From Flavobacteriaceae bacterium CG2_30_34_30 (lineage in GTDB: Bacteria; Bacteroidota; Bacteroidia; Flavobacteriales; Flavobacteriaceae), in the NCBI GenBank assembly GCA_001873105.1, contig MNYN01000067.1, forward strand, positions 1-64,000: DNA of 64,000 nt. The letters are read 5' to 3'. A program made the position numbers and the translations under genes. This document shows positions 7,263 through 16,076 of this stretch, piece after piece (within the stretch, counting starts at the first letter, position 1; every line of letters begins with the position of its first letter). Below the pieces are notes generated by a model. It did no database searches. It saw only the letters and a list, made by a program, of their open reading frames with translations, and was not told the origin of the DNA.

Positions 7263-10211
7263 TTATTTCAATTCGATTTCATCTACAAACAGCCAAGCTT
7301 TACCACCAAATGGTGCACCTAGATGCCACTTGGGTAAATCGCCAAAGTTTTTAGCTAGTACTTTTATATATTGAATGGGTTTGCCTCTCAAGTCAAAAGT
7401 GAATGTTTTTATGGTGGTTTGCTCGCTAGACATGCCTGCGTTGATACTTTGTGTTTCAATTAAATGAAAATTTACGCCATTTTCTGAAACATATACAGTC
7501 ACATCAGTAGGATAAAAAATCCAGCTGCGTTGGTCCTGCAAAAAGTTGATGCTTATCTTACTTAAAGGTTTTTTGCTGCCTCGGTTTAGGGTGGCTTCTA
7601 GGTTTGTATCCTGATAGCCTTGCCAAGTTCCGGTTCTAAAATCCAAAGTACCATAGATACCGTCTATCAGCCCATTATTACCGCCACCATTGTACTGATT
7701 GGCATATTGGTTAGCTAAAGTGATGGATAAATTGGGGTCTATTTTGTAAAACCGTGTGTTCACCTCAGTACTGCGTTTTTTATCTTTTTCAGCATAGACT
7801 GTTAAAAGTGTTGGTTCTGAAATTACAAATGGCTCCGTATATACTTTCGCTTCAGCGTCATTTAAACGGTAGAAAATTTGAGCATTTGGGTCGGCATTTT
7901 TCAATACTACTGAAGTTTTACTTTTGAAGGCTATTTCCCCTTCAGCAATAAACGGCACAGGAACGATGAGGTGTTCTGTGATTTCGTTTTTGGGAACGTG
8001 TGCCTCTTTGCTACCCCATTCGGTGGGTTTTTCAGTCATAAAAAATTCTAAGGTGCCGCCGTTTACAATATCTTGATGGTTAATGTATGAATAGGGATAG
8101 TTTTTTCCGTTGAGAGCAACTTTTTCAATATAAATATGAGTATTAGAAAGTTGGTGTGCAACAATGGTAAAGGTCTTACCGTTTTCTAGATTGATGCTAG
8201 CTTTGTCAAACAAAGGCGTTCCAATAATGTACTGATTGCTTCCGGGAGTAACCGGATAAAATCCTAAGGAGCTGAAGATATACCAAGCGCTCATTTGCCC
8301 GCAATCTTCATTGCCAGAAATACCACTGGGGGCATTAAAATATTGCTCGGTGAGGATTTGATGTACTTTTTCCTGAGTTTTGTGTGGTTTATTCACAAAA
8401 TTATAAAGGTAAGCCATATGGTGACTGGGCTCGTTGCCGTGGGCATATTGACCTATAAGTCCGGTAATGTCCACTTGATGCCTACCAGATGTTTTATTTT
8501 CAGCAGTAAACAATTCATCTAAAAATTGTTCCAACTCGGTCTTGCCTCCCAGCAAATTGATTAGTCCGCTCACGTCTTGTGGCACGTAAAAACTGTATTG
8601 CCAGGCGTTGGCTTCGGTGTAGTTAAAGTTTACTTCATAAGGATCAAATGGCGCAAACCACGTATTTCTGAAACGACCACGCATAAAACGGGTTTCGGGG
8701 TCAAATACGTTTTTATAGTATTGTGCACGTTCAGTAAAAAGTTTGTAATCTTCAACTTTGTTTAAGTCTTTCGCCATTTGTGCGATGCACCAATCGTCAT
8801 AAGCATATTCCAAAGTTTTTGAAACCGATTCACTTTCAGCTTCTACCGAAATAAAACCTAGTTTTTTGAAATCAGTTAATCCCAGTTTATCTTGCATTGC
8901 ACTGTGTTTCATAGCTGTAAAAGCCTTTTCAACATCATAATCACGCAGGCCCTTTTGGTAGGCATCGGTAATAACAGGAATGGCGTGGTAGCCAATCATA
9001 CAGCCGGTGTAGTTGCCTGCTAAATCCCAAATGGGTAACATGCCGCCTTCATCGTATTTAGCCAAAAATGTCTTAATAAAATCGTTGGAGCGTTCCTGCT
9101 CGATGATGGTATATAGCGGATGCGCCGCGCGGTAGGTATCCCATAGCGAAAACACAGTGTAATAATCAAAATTGGTGTTGTGTATTTCTAAATCCATTCC
9201 GCGGTAACGCCCGTCAACATCGGTGTACAGGTTAGGTGCAATCATCGCGTGGTACATCGCGGTGTAGAAAATGGTTTTGTAGTCGGTTTTTTCGGATTCT
9301 ATTACTATTTTTTTGAGTTGTTGCTCCCAAATGGCTTCAGCTTCAGCTTGGAGGCTTTTAAAGGATTTGTCGCCTATTTCGGTAAGCAAGTTATTTTTGG
9401 CACCGTTTTCGTCCACCGCACTAATACCAATTTTTACCAATAGTGGCTCATTGTTTGGGTTATCAAATTCAATGGCTGCTTTTCGGCCTTTAAACTTATT
9501 CTTTTTTGAAGATTGTGTATTTTCAAAAGCATATGTAATGTTTTTTATAGGGTGTGAAAATTGCATAAAGTAAAATAAACGTTGGTCTTCTGCCCAAGCT
9601 TTAGAATGGCGATAACCACTAATAGAAAAATCATTTACTTTTTGAATTTTGTGGTCTAATAAGTGATCACGGTGTTCTAAATCAAGGATAAGAAATTGGT
9701 TTTCATTGGAGGGAAATTGATAGCGATGCATTCCACTTCGTTTAGAAACACTAAGTTCCGCTTTAACGTTTATGGAATCGAGAAGTACAGAATAATAACC
9801 GGGGGAAGCCGTTTCGTTGTCGTGCGAAAAAGATTTTCGGTAGCCTTTTTTACCATTAAAGCCGTTGTTAAAAATCACCTCGTTGGCAGGCATCAGCAGC
9901 ACATCGCCATAGTCAGAAATGCCGGTGCCGCTGAGGTGTGTGTGTGAAAACCCATAAATATACCTGTCACTGTAATGGTAGCCGCTACAGCCTTCCCAAC
10001 TGCCATCTACGCGGGTATCTGGGCTGAGTTGCATCATACCAAAAGGTAAAGTTGCCCCGGGAAATGTGTGTCCTGTGCCACCGGTGCCGATAAAGGGATT
10101 GACGTAAGAAACAAGTGAAGTATCTTTTTTTGCGTTAGAAATTTCGTCCTGTTTATCGCAACTAATTAATAAAACAAAAAAAATAAAAAGGAAGAATTTA
10201 TATGGATGCAT
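7263..10211 (-). CDS. GH92 alpha-mannosidase lipoprotein with C-terminal accessory modules
   Basis: A 982-residue exported lipoprotein (lipobox LLISC, Cys18). The GH92 start SYVNPFIGTGGTGHTFPGA and the catalytic-region motif GNEDCGQMSAW (Glu635, Asp636) mark a calcium-dependent exo-alpha-mannosidase of the type that trims high-mannose N-glycans. The GH92 N domain spans about 30-270 and the helical barrel about 280-740. After that come a chitobiase C-terminal-like module (about 765-835) and a discoidin (F5/8 type C)-like module (about 840-982) ending in GKAWLFVDEI, the same pair found at the end of the divergent GH20 enzyme. First gene of the operon with glycosylasparaginase and permease. The linkage (alpha-1,2 or 1,3) cannot be told. 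Confidence 0.9.
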   Translation of the reverse strand: MHPYKFFLFIFFVLLISCDKQDEISNAKKDTSLVSYVNPFIGTGGTGHTFPGATLPFGMMQLSPDTRVDGSWEGCSGYHYSDRYIYGFSHTHLSGTGISDYGDVLLMPANEVIFNNGFNGKKGYRKSFSHDNETASPGYYSVLLDSINVKAELSVSKRSGMHRYQFPSNENQFLILDLEHRDHLLDHKIQKVNDFSISGYRHSKAWAEDQRLFYFMQFSHPIKNITYAFENTQSSKKNKFKGRKAAIEFDNPNNEPLLVKIGISAVDENGAKNNLLTEIGDKSFKSLQAEAEAIWEQQLKKIVIESEKTDYKTIFYTAMYHAMIAPNLYTDVDGRYRGMDLEIHNTNFDYYTVFSLWDTYRAAHPLYTIIEQERSNDFIKTFLAKYDEGGMLPIWDLAGNYTGCMIGYHAIPVITDAYQKGLRDYDVEKAFTAMKHSAMQDKLGLTDFKKLGFISVEAESESVSKTLEYAYDDWCIAQMAKDLNKVEDYKLFTERAQYYKNVFDPETRFMRGRFRNTWFAPFDPYEVNFNYTEANAWQYSFYVPQDVSGLINLLGGKTELEQFLDELFTAENKTSGRHQVDITGLIGQYAHGNEPSHHMAYLYNFVNKPHKTQEKVHQILTEQYFNAPSGISGNEDCGQMSAWYIFSSLGFYPVTPGSNQYIIGTPLFDKASINLENGKTFTIVAHQLSNTHIYIEKVALNGKNYPYSYINHQDIVNGGTLEFFMTEKPTEWGSKEAHVPKNEITEHLIVPVPFIAEGEIAFKSKTSVVLKNADPNAQIFYRLNDAEAKVYTEPFVISEPTLLTVYAEKDKKRSTEVNTRFYKIDPNLSITLANQYANQYNGGGNNGLIDGIYGTLDFRTGTWQGYQDTNLEATLNRGSKKPLSKISINFLQDQRSWIFYPTDVTVYVSENGVNFHLIETQSINAGMSSEQTTIKTFTFDLRGKPIQYIKVLAKNFGDLPKWHLGAPFGGKAWLFVDEIELK

Positions 10212-10252
10212 TACAAATGGATTAGTACTTTTAGCCTACCAATATACTAAAA

Positions 10253-12547
10253 ATGCAATTCAAGTTTTTATTTTTATTACCACTTGTTTTTCTGTTAAGC
10301 TGCCAAAGCCAAAAGTCAATACAGACTAATTCTGTAATTATTCCACAACCTAACTTTCAACAGATTAATGACGGTTATTTTGTATTGTCCTCTACCACAC
10401 AACTAGTTGCCGATGAAACATTTGATAGTTCGGTGACTTTCTTAAAGCAATTTGTGGAACAAGGAAGTGCTATTCGCTTTCGTAAAAGTGAATCCAATTC
10501 TAAAATAATTTTTCAATTTGATGAAACTCTTGTAACAAAAGAAGGATATAAATTAGATATTTCTAAAAATCAAATTACCATCTTAGCCAAAACCGATGCA
10601 GGTGCCTTTTATGCAGTGCAATCCCTTCGGCAACTGTTACCTGAAGGATTAGAAAACAAAAGTTTCGAAGACAATAAAATCTATCTAAAAGCACTACACA
10701 TTGAGGATGCACCTCAATTTGCCTACCGAGGAATGCATCTGGATGTTGGGCGTCATTTCTTTCCGGTGGAATTCATCAAGAAATATATCGATAGGTTGGC
10801 ATTGCTAAAAATGAACACGTTTCATTGGCACCTTACCGAAGACCAAGGTTGGCGCATCGAGATTAAAAAATATCCCAAATTACAAGAGATTGCTGCCTGG
10901 AGGGACGAAACCTTATTAGGGCACTACAACGATATGCCACACCAATTTGACAGCAAAAGATACGGTGGATTTTATACCCAAGAGGAAGTTAAAGATATTG
11001 TAGCCTATGCTACGGCAAGACATATTACCGTAATTCCGGAAATAGAAATGCCCGGACATTCACAAGCGGCCATTGCTGCTTATCCGCACTTGGGTTGCAC
11101 GGGCGAAAATCCCGGAGTAGCCAAACTTTGGGGTGTTTTTGAGGATATTTATTGTCCCAAAGAAGAAACGTTCGCTTTTCTGGAGGATGTGCTAGATGAA
11201 GTTTTAAAACTTTTCCCAAGTGAATATATTCATATTGGTGGCGATGAAGCACCCAAAACCCAATGGAAAAACTGCGACTCGTGTCAAGCAATTATGAAAA
11301 AAGAAGGTTTAAAGGACGAGCACGAGTTGCAAAGCTATTTCATTACCCGAATGGAGCGCTACCTCAATAGCAAAGGCCGGCAAATCATAGGTTGGGACGA
11401 AATTTTGGAAGGTGGTCTGGCACCTAATGCTACAGTAATGTCTTGGCGTGGCGAGGAAGGAGGTGTTGCCGCAGCAAAACAAGGACACAAGGTAATTATG
11501 ACACCCACATCACATTGCTATTTTGATTATTACCAAAGCGATAATGACAGCGAGCCGCTTGCCATTGGCGGATTGTTGCCTTTGGAAAAGGTATATCATT
11601 TTAATCCCATTCCTGAGGGTTTGACCGCCACAGAAGCCCAATTTGTGATGGGCGCGCAAGGCAATGTTTGGACGGAATATATGCAGAACGAAAAACAAAT
11701 GGAATATATGGCATTTCCAAGAGCTGTGGCACTAAGCGAGGTGTTGTGGACTTCAGAAGGAAATAAAAATTACAGTGATTTTGTAAAACGATTGGAGCAT
11801 TTTCACAAGCGAATGGGCGCGCTCGACATCCATTTTGCCAATCATCTCTATGAAATCAAAGGCGAATTGTTACGTGTTAAGAATGGCAGTTTTTATCAAC
11901 TTCAACCCGGAGTTAGTGGTAAAAAAGTTTACTTTACCACCGATGGTAGCGAACCCACATCAGAATCTGATAAATACAATAATCCCATATCTATTAACAA
12001 AAATATTCATTTGAAAGCAGCAGTTTTTGACGAAAATGGAGATAGATTAAGTGCTGTTTTTGAAGAAACAATTAAATTGCACAAAGCTGTTGGCGAAAAA
12101 ATCCATCTAAGTGTTGCGCCAAGCAAAGTGTATAGTGGTAGCGGTGCAGAAGGCTTAATCAATGGCATACAAGGCAGTGATAAACGCTATGGCGATAAGG
12201 AATGGCTTGGGTTTTGGGGGGATGACCTGGAAATCATTATTGATTTGGGAATTATTCAGGAAGTCAAGAGTATCAGCACTCGTTTTTTTGATGCTCCCGG
12301 ACAATGGATTTACGCGCCTGCAAAAGTCACCATTTATTTATTGGACGACTATAAAAAGATTCTACATTCGGAAGATGTTGGTTTAACCGATGACGGAAAG
12401 AATATAAAAAATGCTGAGGTTGGATTTAATGGTATAAAAGCGAAATACCTTCAACTACAAATAAAAAATTACGGCACTATTCTCGAAGGTGCGCAAGGTG
12501 CCGGAAATAAAGCCTGGTTGTTTGTTGATGAGATTTTTGTGGAGTAA
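10253..12547 (+). CDS. GH20 beta-N-acetylhexosaminidase lipoprotein
   Basis: A 764-residue exported lipoprotein (LLSCQSQ, Cys17) that removes terminal beta-linked GlcNAc/GalNAc. It shows the GH20 N-terminal alpha/beta domain (about 25-150), the barrel starting FAYRGMHLDVGRHF, and the catalytic pair Asp331-Glu332 in HIGGDE, used in substrate-assisted catalysis. The C-terminus carries a chitobiase C-terminal-like module (PGVSGKKVYFTTDGSEPT, about 545-610) and a discoidin-like module ending GNKAWLFVDEIFVE. It is divergent from the GH92 gene across only 41 bases and leads an operon with cutC and the beta-mannosidase gene. Firm call. Confidence 0.92.
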   Translation: MQFKFLFLLPLVFLLSCQSQKSIQTNSVIIPQPNFQQINDGYFVLSSTTQLVADETFDSSVTFLKQFVEQGSAIRFRKSESNSKIIFQFDETLVTKEGYKLDISKNQITILAKTDAGAFYAVQSLRQLLPEGLENKSFEDNKIYLKALHIEDAPQFAYRGMHLDVGRHFFPVEFIKKYIDRLALLKMNTFHWHLTEDQGWRIEIKKYPKLQEIAAWRDETLLGHYNDMPHQFDSKRYGGFYTQEEVKDIVAYATARHITVIPEIEMPGHSQAAIAAYPHLGCTGENPGVAKLWGVFEDIYCPKEETFAFLEDVLDEVLKLFPSEYIHIGGDEAPKTQWKNCDSCQAIMKKEGLKDEHELQSYFITRMERYLNSKGRQIIGWDEILEGGLAPNATVMSWRGEEGGVAAAKQGHKVIMTPTSHCYFDYYQSDNDSEPLAIGGLLPLEKVYHFNPIPEGLTATEAQFVMGAQGNVWTEYMQNEKQMEYMAFPRAVALSEVLWTSEGNKNYSDFVKRLEHFHKRMGALDIHFANHLYEIKGELLRVKNGSFYQLQPGVSGKKVYFTTDGSEPTSESDKYNNPISINKNIHLKAAVFDENGDRLSAVFEETIKLHKAVGEKIHLSVAPSKVYSGSGAEGLINGIQGSDKRYGDKEWLGFWGDDLEIIIDLGIIQEVKSISTRFFDAPGQWIYAPAKVTIYLLDDYKKILHSEDVGLTDDGKNIKNAEVGFNGIKAKYLQLQIKNYGTILEGAQGAGNKAWLFVDEIFVE

Positions 12548-12595
12548 ATACAATTTTTTAGGAATCAAATCCAAAAAAAGTGAAATATTATAACG

Positions 12596-13327
12596 ATGAT
12601 ACTAGAAATTTGTGCAGCAACTATTCAGTCAGTAATCCATGCTGAAAAAGCTGGCGCACAACGCATCGAGTTGTGCTGCGAGCTTGCGGTTGGGGGCATT
12701 ACACCTTCATTTGGAATGATACAGGAGGTTTTAAAAAAAGTGTCTATTCCGGTATTTGTGTTAATAAGACCTCGAAGCGGAGATTTTACTTACACCGGCA
12801 ACGAATTTGAAATAATGAAAGCCGACATCTTGCAATGCAAAAAAATGCGATGTGCAGGCATTGTTTCAGGAATTTTAAATGACGATAACACGATTGATGT
12901 TAGAAGAACTAAAGAGTTGGTAGCACTTAGTAAACCCTTACTATTTACTTTTCATCGGGCATTTGATTGGGTGCCAAACCCAACAGAAGCTATAGAAACA
13001 TTCATTAAAATGGGTGTTGACCGGGTTTTGACTTCAGGACAAACAACAACTGCTGAACAAGGCATAGAGGTTTTGATACAATTAAAAAAACAAGCTAATG
13101 GTCGCATGCAAATAGTACCCGGCGGTGGGATTAATGAAAACAATGTGAAGCTTTTTAAAGATTTTGGTTTTGAAGAGGTACACGCATCTGCTTCAGTTTT
13201 AGCTAAGGAAACACAGATACCAATTGTTTCAATAAATAATGCAAAGTTTTTTGAGGAAAATAAAGTGTATGAATCAAGTATTGAAATTATTTGTAAAATT
13301 TTAAAAAATGCTAAGAGCGAGGTATAA
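12596..13327 (+). CDS. cutC: CutC family TIM-barrel protein
   Basis: A 243-residue cytoplasmic protein of the CutC family (PF03932), recognised by LEICAATIQSVIHAEKAGAQRIELC, IRPRSGDFTYTGNE, FHRAFDW and the VPGGGINENN loop. The family was named for copper tolerance in E. coli, but that role has been doubted and its biochemical activity is not settled. Here it is 48 bases downstream of the hexosaminidase gene and overlaps the beta-mannosidase start by 20 bases, so translation is probably coupled. That setting suggests a part in sugar or glycan-product metabolism rather than copper handling; this is inference. Family call firm. Confidence 0.9.
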   Translation: MILEICAATIQSVIHAEKAGAQRIELCCELAVGGITPSFGMIQEVLKKVSIPVFVLIRPRSGDFTYTGNEFEIMKADILQCKKMRCAGIVSGILNDDNTIDVRRTKELVALSKPLLFTFHRAFDWVPNPTEAIETFIKMGVDRVLTSGQTTTAEQGIEVLIQLKKQANGRMQIVPGGGINENNVKLFKDFGFEEVHASASVLAKETQIPIVSINNAKFFEENKVYESSIEIICKILKNAKSEV

Positions 13328-15827
13328 AATATTTATTATAGTTGTTTTATTGTTTTCAGGTTGTGATAGACAGCCTAAGCAAGCGGTTTCAAAACAACCA
13401 GAACAAGCGGTTTCCAGACAATCACTTCATTTCGGTTGGCAATTCAAAAATACCAACGATTCTATTTGGCACCCTGCTTCCGTACCTGGCACAGTGCATA
13501 CCGATTTGTATGAAAATAAGTTAATTCCGCACCCATTTGTGGGCGATAAGGAGTTGCAATTGCAATGGATTTCAGAAACCAGATGGGAATATCAAACTAA
13601 TTTTTCAGTAGATGAAAAAACACTTCAAAAAAGAAATCACCTATTAAATTTTGAAGGATTAGATACCTATGCAGCTGTGTTTTTAAACGATAGCTTGATT
13701 CTAAAAACCCATAATGCCTTCCGGAAATGGAATGCAGATGTGAAATCGCTTTTAAAAGAAGAAAACATCTTAAAAATAATTTTTGAACCTACCCACATTT
13801 TTGAAAAAACCGAAAAAGTAAAACTCGGTTATGAATTACCCGAAGGCAATCGTGTTTTTTCGCGTAAAGCACAATTTCAATACGGCTGGGATTGGAGTCC
13901 GAAGTTCATCACATCAGGAATTTGGCGCGATATAACTTTGGAAAGTTGGGACAAAGCACGATTAGGAAATACGTATATCAAACAAATTTCATTAACAGAT
14001 ACATTGGCACATCTGGAAGCAGAAATAGAATTAAACATCACTGAGAAAATGGAATTAGTTGTAGACGTTTTGGTTTCAGATAAACTAGTAGCCTCAGAAG
14101 AAATAGAACTAACCCCAGGCGAGCATTTGGTTAAAATTCCTTTTGAAATTACAAATCCTAAACGCTGGTGGCCACACAATCTGGGTAAGCCACACTTGTA
14201 TGACATGGAAGTGCAACTGAAGCATAAAAATGTTCTTATAGACGCTTTTAAACTAAAAAAAGGTCTGCGCACTATCGAGCATATCACCCAAAAAGATGCT
14301 GATGGCGAGTCGTTTTATTTTAAAATAAATGGCGTACCGGCATTTATGAAAGGTGCCAATTACATTCCACAAAATAGTTTTCAGAATTGGGTAAACGAAG
14401 CGCACTATGAGCAATTGCTCAATGATGTCGTGGCTGCTAATATGAATATGTTGCGCATTTGGGGTGGCGGCATTTATGAAAATGATATTTTTTATCAGAA
14501 ATGCGATGCAAAGGGAATTCTGGTATGGCAGGATTTTATGTTTGCCTGCGCGATGTATCCGGGCGATGACGATTTTTTAAACAACGTGCAGCAAGAAGCT
14601 ATTGACAATGTAAAACGACTGCGCAATTTCAGCAGCATAGCGCTATGGTGTGGCAATAACGAAAACAGCGAAGGCTGGCACCGTTGGGGTTGGCAGGATG
14701 CTAGAGGTGAAGCCGAAAAGGAAGAAATTTGGGACAATTATTTAAAAGTTTTTGACAGCATTTTACCTAAAACCGTAGCGCAGCTTACCGATGTTGCCTA
14801 CTGGGAAACCTCCCCAAAATTTGGTCGAGGCGACGCGCGTTACAAAACTGAAGGCGATGCCCACGACTGGTGGATTTGGCACGACAAGAAACCATTTGAA
14901 GACCTCGAAAAAAATGTGCCTCGATTTATGAGTGAGTTTGGCTTTCAGGGGTTTCCAAGTTTTGAAGCCATCCGGTTTATTAATGGTAGGGATAGCGTGG
15001 ATCTTATTTCCCCAGAATTTAAAACCCACCAAAAGCACAAAGTTGGTTTTGAAACAATCAAAGAATATATGGAGCGTGATTTTCCTGTGCCTGATAAAGC
15101 TGAAGATTATGTGTATATGAGTCAGTTGCTACAAGCTTATGGTATTGGCAAGGGTATTGAAGCACACCGGCGAGCGAGACCTTACACTATGGGAAGTTTA
15201 TATTGGCAGTTAAATGACTGCTGGCCGGCAGTAAGTTGGTCGAGCATAGATTTTTTTGGCAACTGGAAGGCGCTGCATTATCAAGCCAAGCGTAGTTTTG
15301 AAAATCTACTTATTTCATCAGAAATTGTTAATGATACACTTCAGGTTTATATTGTTAATGACTATTTAAAAGAATATAAGGATAGTTTAAAAATTGAAGT
15401 TTTAGATTTTAACGGATTGAAACTACAAGAATATTCTAAAAGTGTCCGGGTTCAGCCCAATAGCAGTGCAGTGTATTTACAAATTCCTGTAAAAGGATAT
15501 GCTATAGTAGCCAATAGAATTGTTTTTGTGGCTACCTTTCAAGATAAACAATCACTATTTTATATGATGAAGCCAAAAGACCTAGCTTTAGAAAAAGTGG
15601 CTATACATAAGTCCATAAGGGAAGTAACCAAAGGATTTGAAATAGACCTTACTTCAGAGGCTTTGCAAAAAAACATATTTTTATACTCCAATCAAAAGGG
15701 GCATTTTAGTGATAACTTTTTTGATTTATTGCCGGGTGCGCATAAAAAAATACTATTTAAAACGAATAAAAAAAATAATTTTGAGTTTCAAACAGTTACA
15801 TTAAATGAATTGATTCCTGTTCAATGA
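13308..15827 (+). CDS. GH2 beta-mannosidase lipoprotein
   Basis: An 839-residue exported lipoprotein (LLFSGCDRQ, Cys19) of glycoside hydrolase family 2. Domains run sugar-binding jelly roll (about 40-200), immunoglobulin-like domain (about 210-320) and the TIM barrel (about 325-660), then beta-sandwich tails. The acid/base is Glu452 in WCGNNENSEGW and the nucleophile Glu543 in MSEFGFQGFPS, both in the beta-mannosidase form. It would remove the core beta-1,4-mannose from N-glycans. A short repeat in the spacer after the lipid anchor (KQPEQAVSRQ/QPKQAVSKQ) extends it from the membrane. The start overlaps cutC by 20 bases. Confident. Confidence 0.92.
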   Translation: MLRARYKIFIIVVLLFSGCDRQPKQAVSKQPEQAVSRQSLHFGWQFKNTNDSIWHPASVPGTVHTDLYENKLIPHPFVGDKELQLQWISETRWEYQTNFSVDEKTLQKRNHLLNFEGLDTYAAVFLNDSLILKTHNAFRKWNADVKSLLKEENILKIIFEPTHIFEKTEKVKLGYELPEGNRVFSRKAQFQYGWDWSPKFITSGIWRDITLESWDKARLGNTYIKQISLTDTLAHLEAEIELNITEKMELVVDVLVSDKLVASEEIELTPGEHLVKIPFEITNPKRWWPHNLGKPHLYDMEVQLKHKNVLIDAFKLKKGLRTIEHITQKDADGESFYFKINGVPAFMKGANYIPQNSFQNWVNEAHYEQLLNDVVAANMNMLRIWGGGIYENDIFYQKCDAKGILVWQDFMFACAMYPGDDDFLNNVQQEAIDNVKRLRNFSSIALWCGNNENSEGWHRWGWQDARGEAEKEEIWDNYLKVFDSILPKTVAQLTDVAYWETSPKFGRGDARYKTEGDAHDWWIWHDKKPFEDLEKNVPRFMSEFGFQGFPSFEAIRFINGRDSVDLISPEFKTHQKHKVGFETIKEYMERDFPVPDKAEDYVYMSQLLQAYGIGKGIEAHRRARPYTMGSLYWQLNDCWPAVSWSSIDFFGNWKALHYQAKRSFENLLISSEIVNDTLQVYIVNDYLKEYKDSLKIEVLDFNGLKLQEYSKSVRVQPNSSAVYLQIPVKGYAIVANRIVFVATFQDKQSLFYMMKPKDLALEKVAIHKSIREVTKGFEIDLTSEALQKNIFLYSNQKGHFSDNFFDLLPGAHKKILFKTNKKNNFEFQTVTLNELIPVQ

Positions 15828-15834
15828 AATTATT

Positions 15835-15997
15835 ATTAAATAAAAATCAAGATTTTTTCCCATAGAAAATCAAGCCTTTACCTATGCTATTAAAAATGAT
15901 AAATGGCTTTTTAATAGTAATTTGTAATGAAGTTTTTCCAAAAGCATTCAACTTTATGTTGAAGTTTAAAGAGTTGGAAGCTAAAAGCTTGTATTAA
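15835..15997 (+). pseudogene. Decayed 3' fragment of a cyanophycin synthetase gene
   Basis: The stretch aligns end to end with cphA 4701-4864 (residues about 820-873). In one frame it reads FFPIENQAFTYAIKND against CphA SIIPSEKEAITYAIKNA; after a frameshift near 15903 it reads GFLIVICNEVFPKAFN and then KFKELEAKSLY followed by a stop (15995-15997), against CphA GSLIVICSDVIPEALN and KFKEEEANRLF. The order and spacing are kept, so chance is very unlikely. It is too diverged to be a recent duplication. It could be the displaced original 3' end of cphA after insertion of the glycan locus, or the last trace of a deleted second cphA. Confidence 0.82.
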
Positions 15998-16076
15998 TTT
16001 ATAACACGAGTTTAACAAATTTCTAAGGATATAACATGTTGTAAAGACTTATTTTTGTTGCCTAATACATGTGTTT

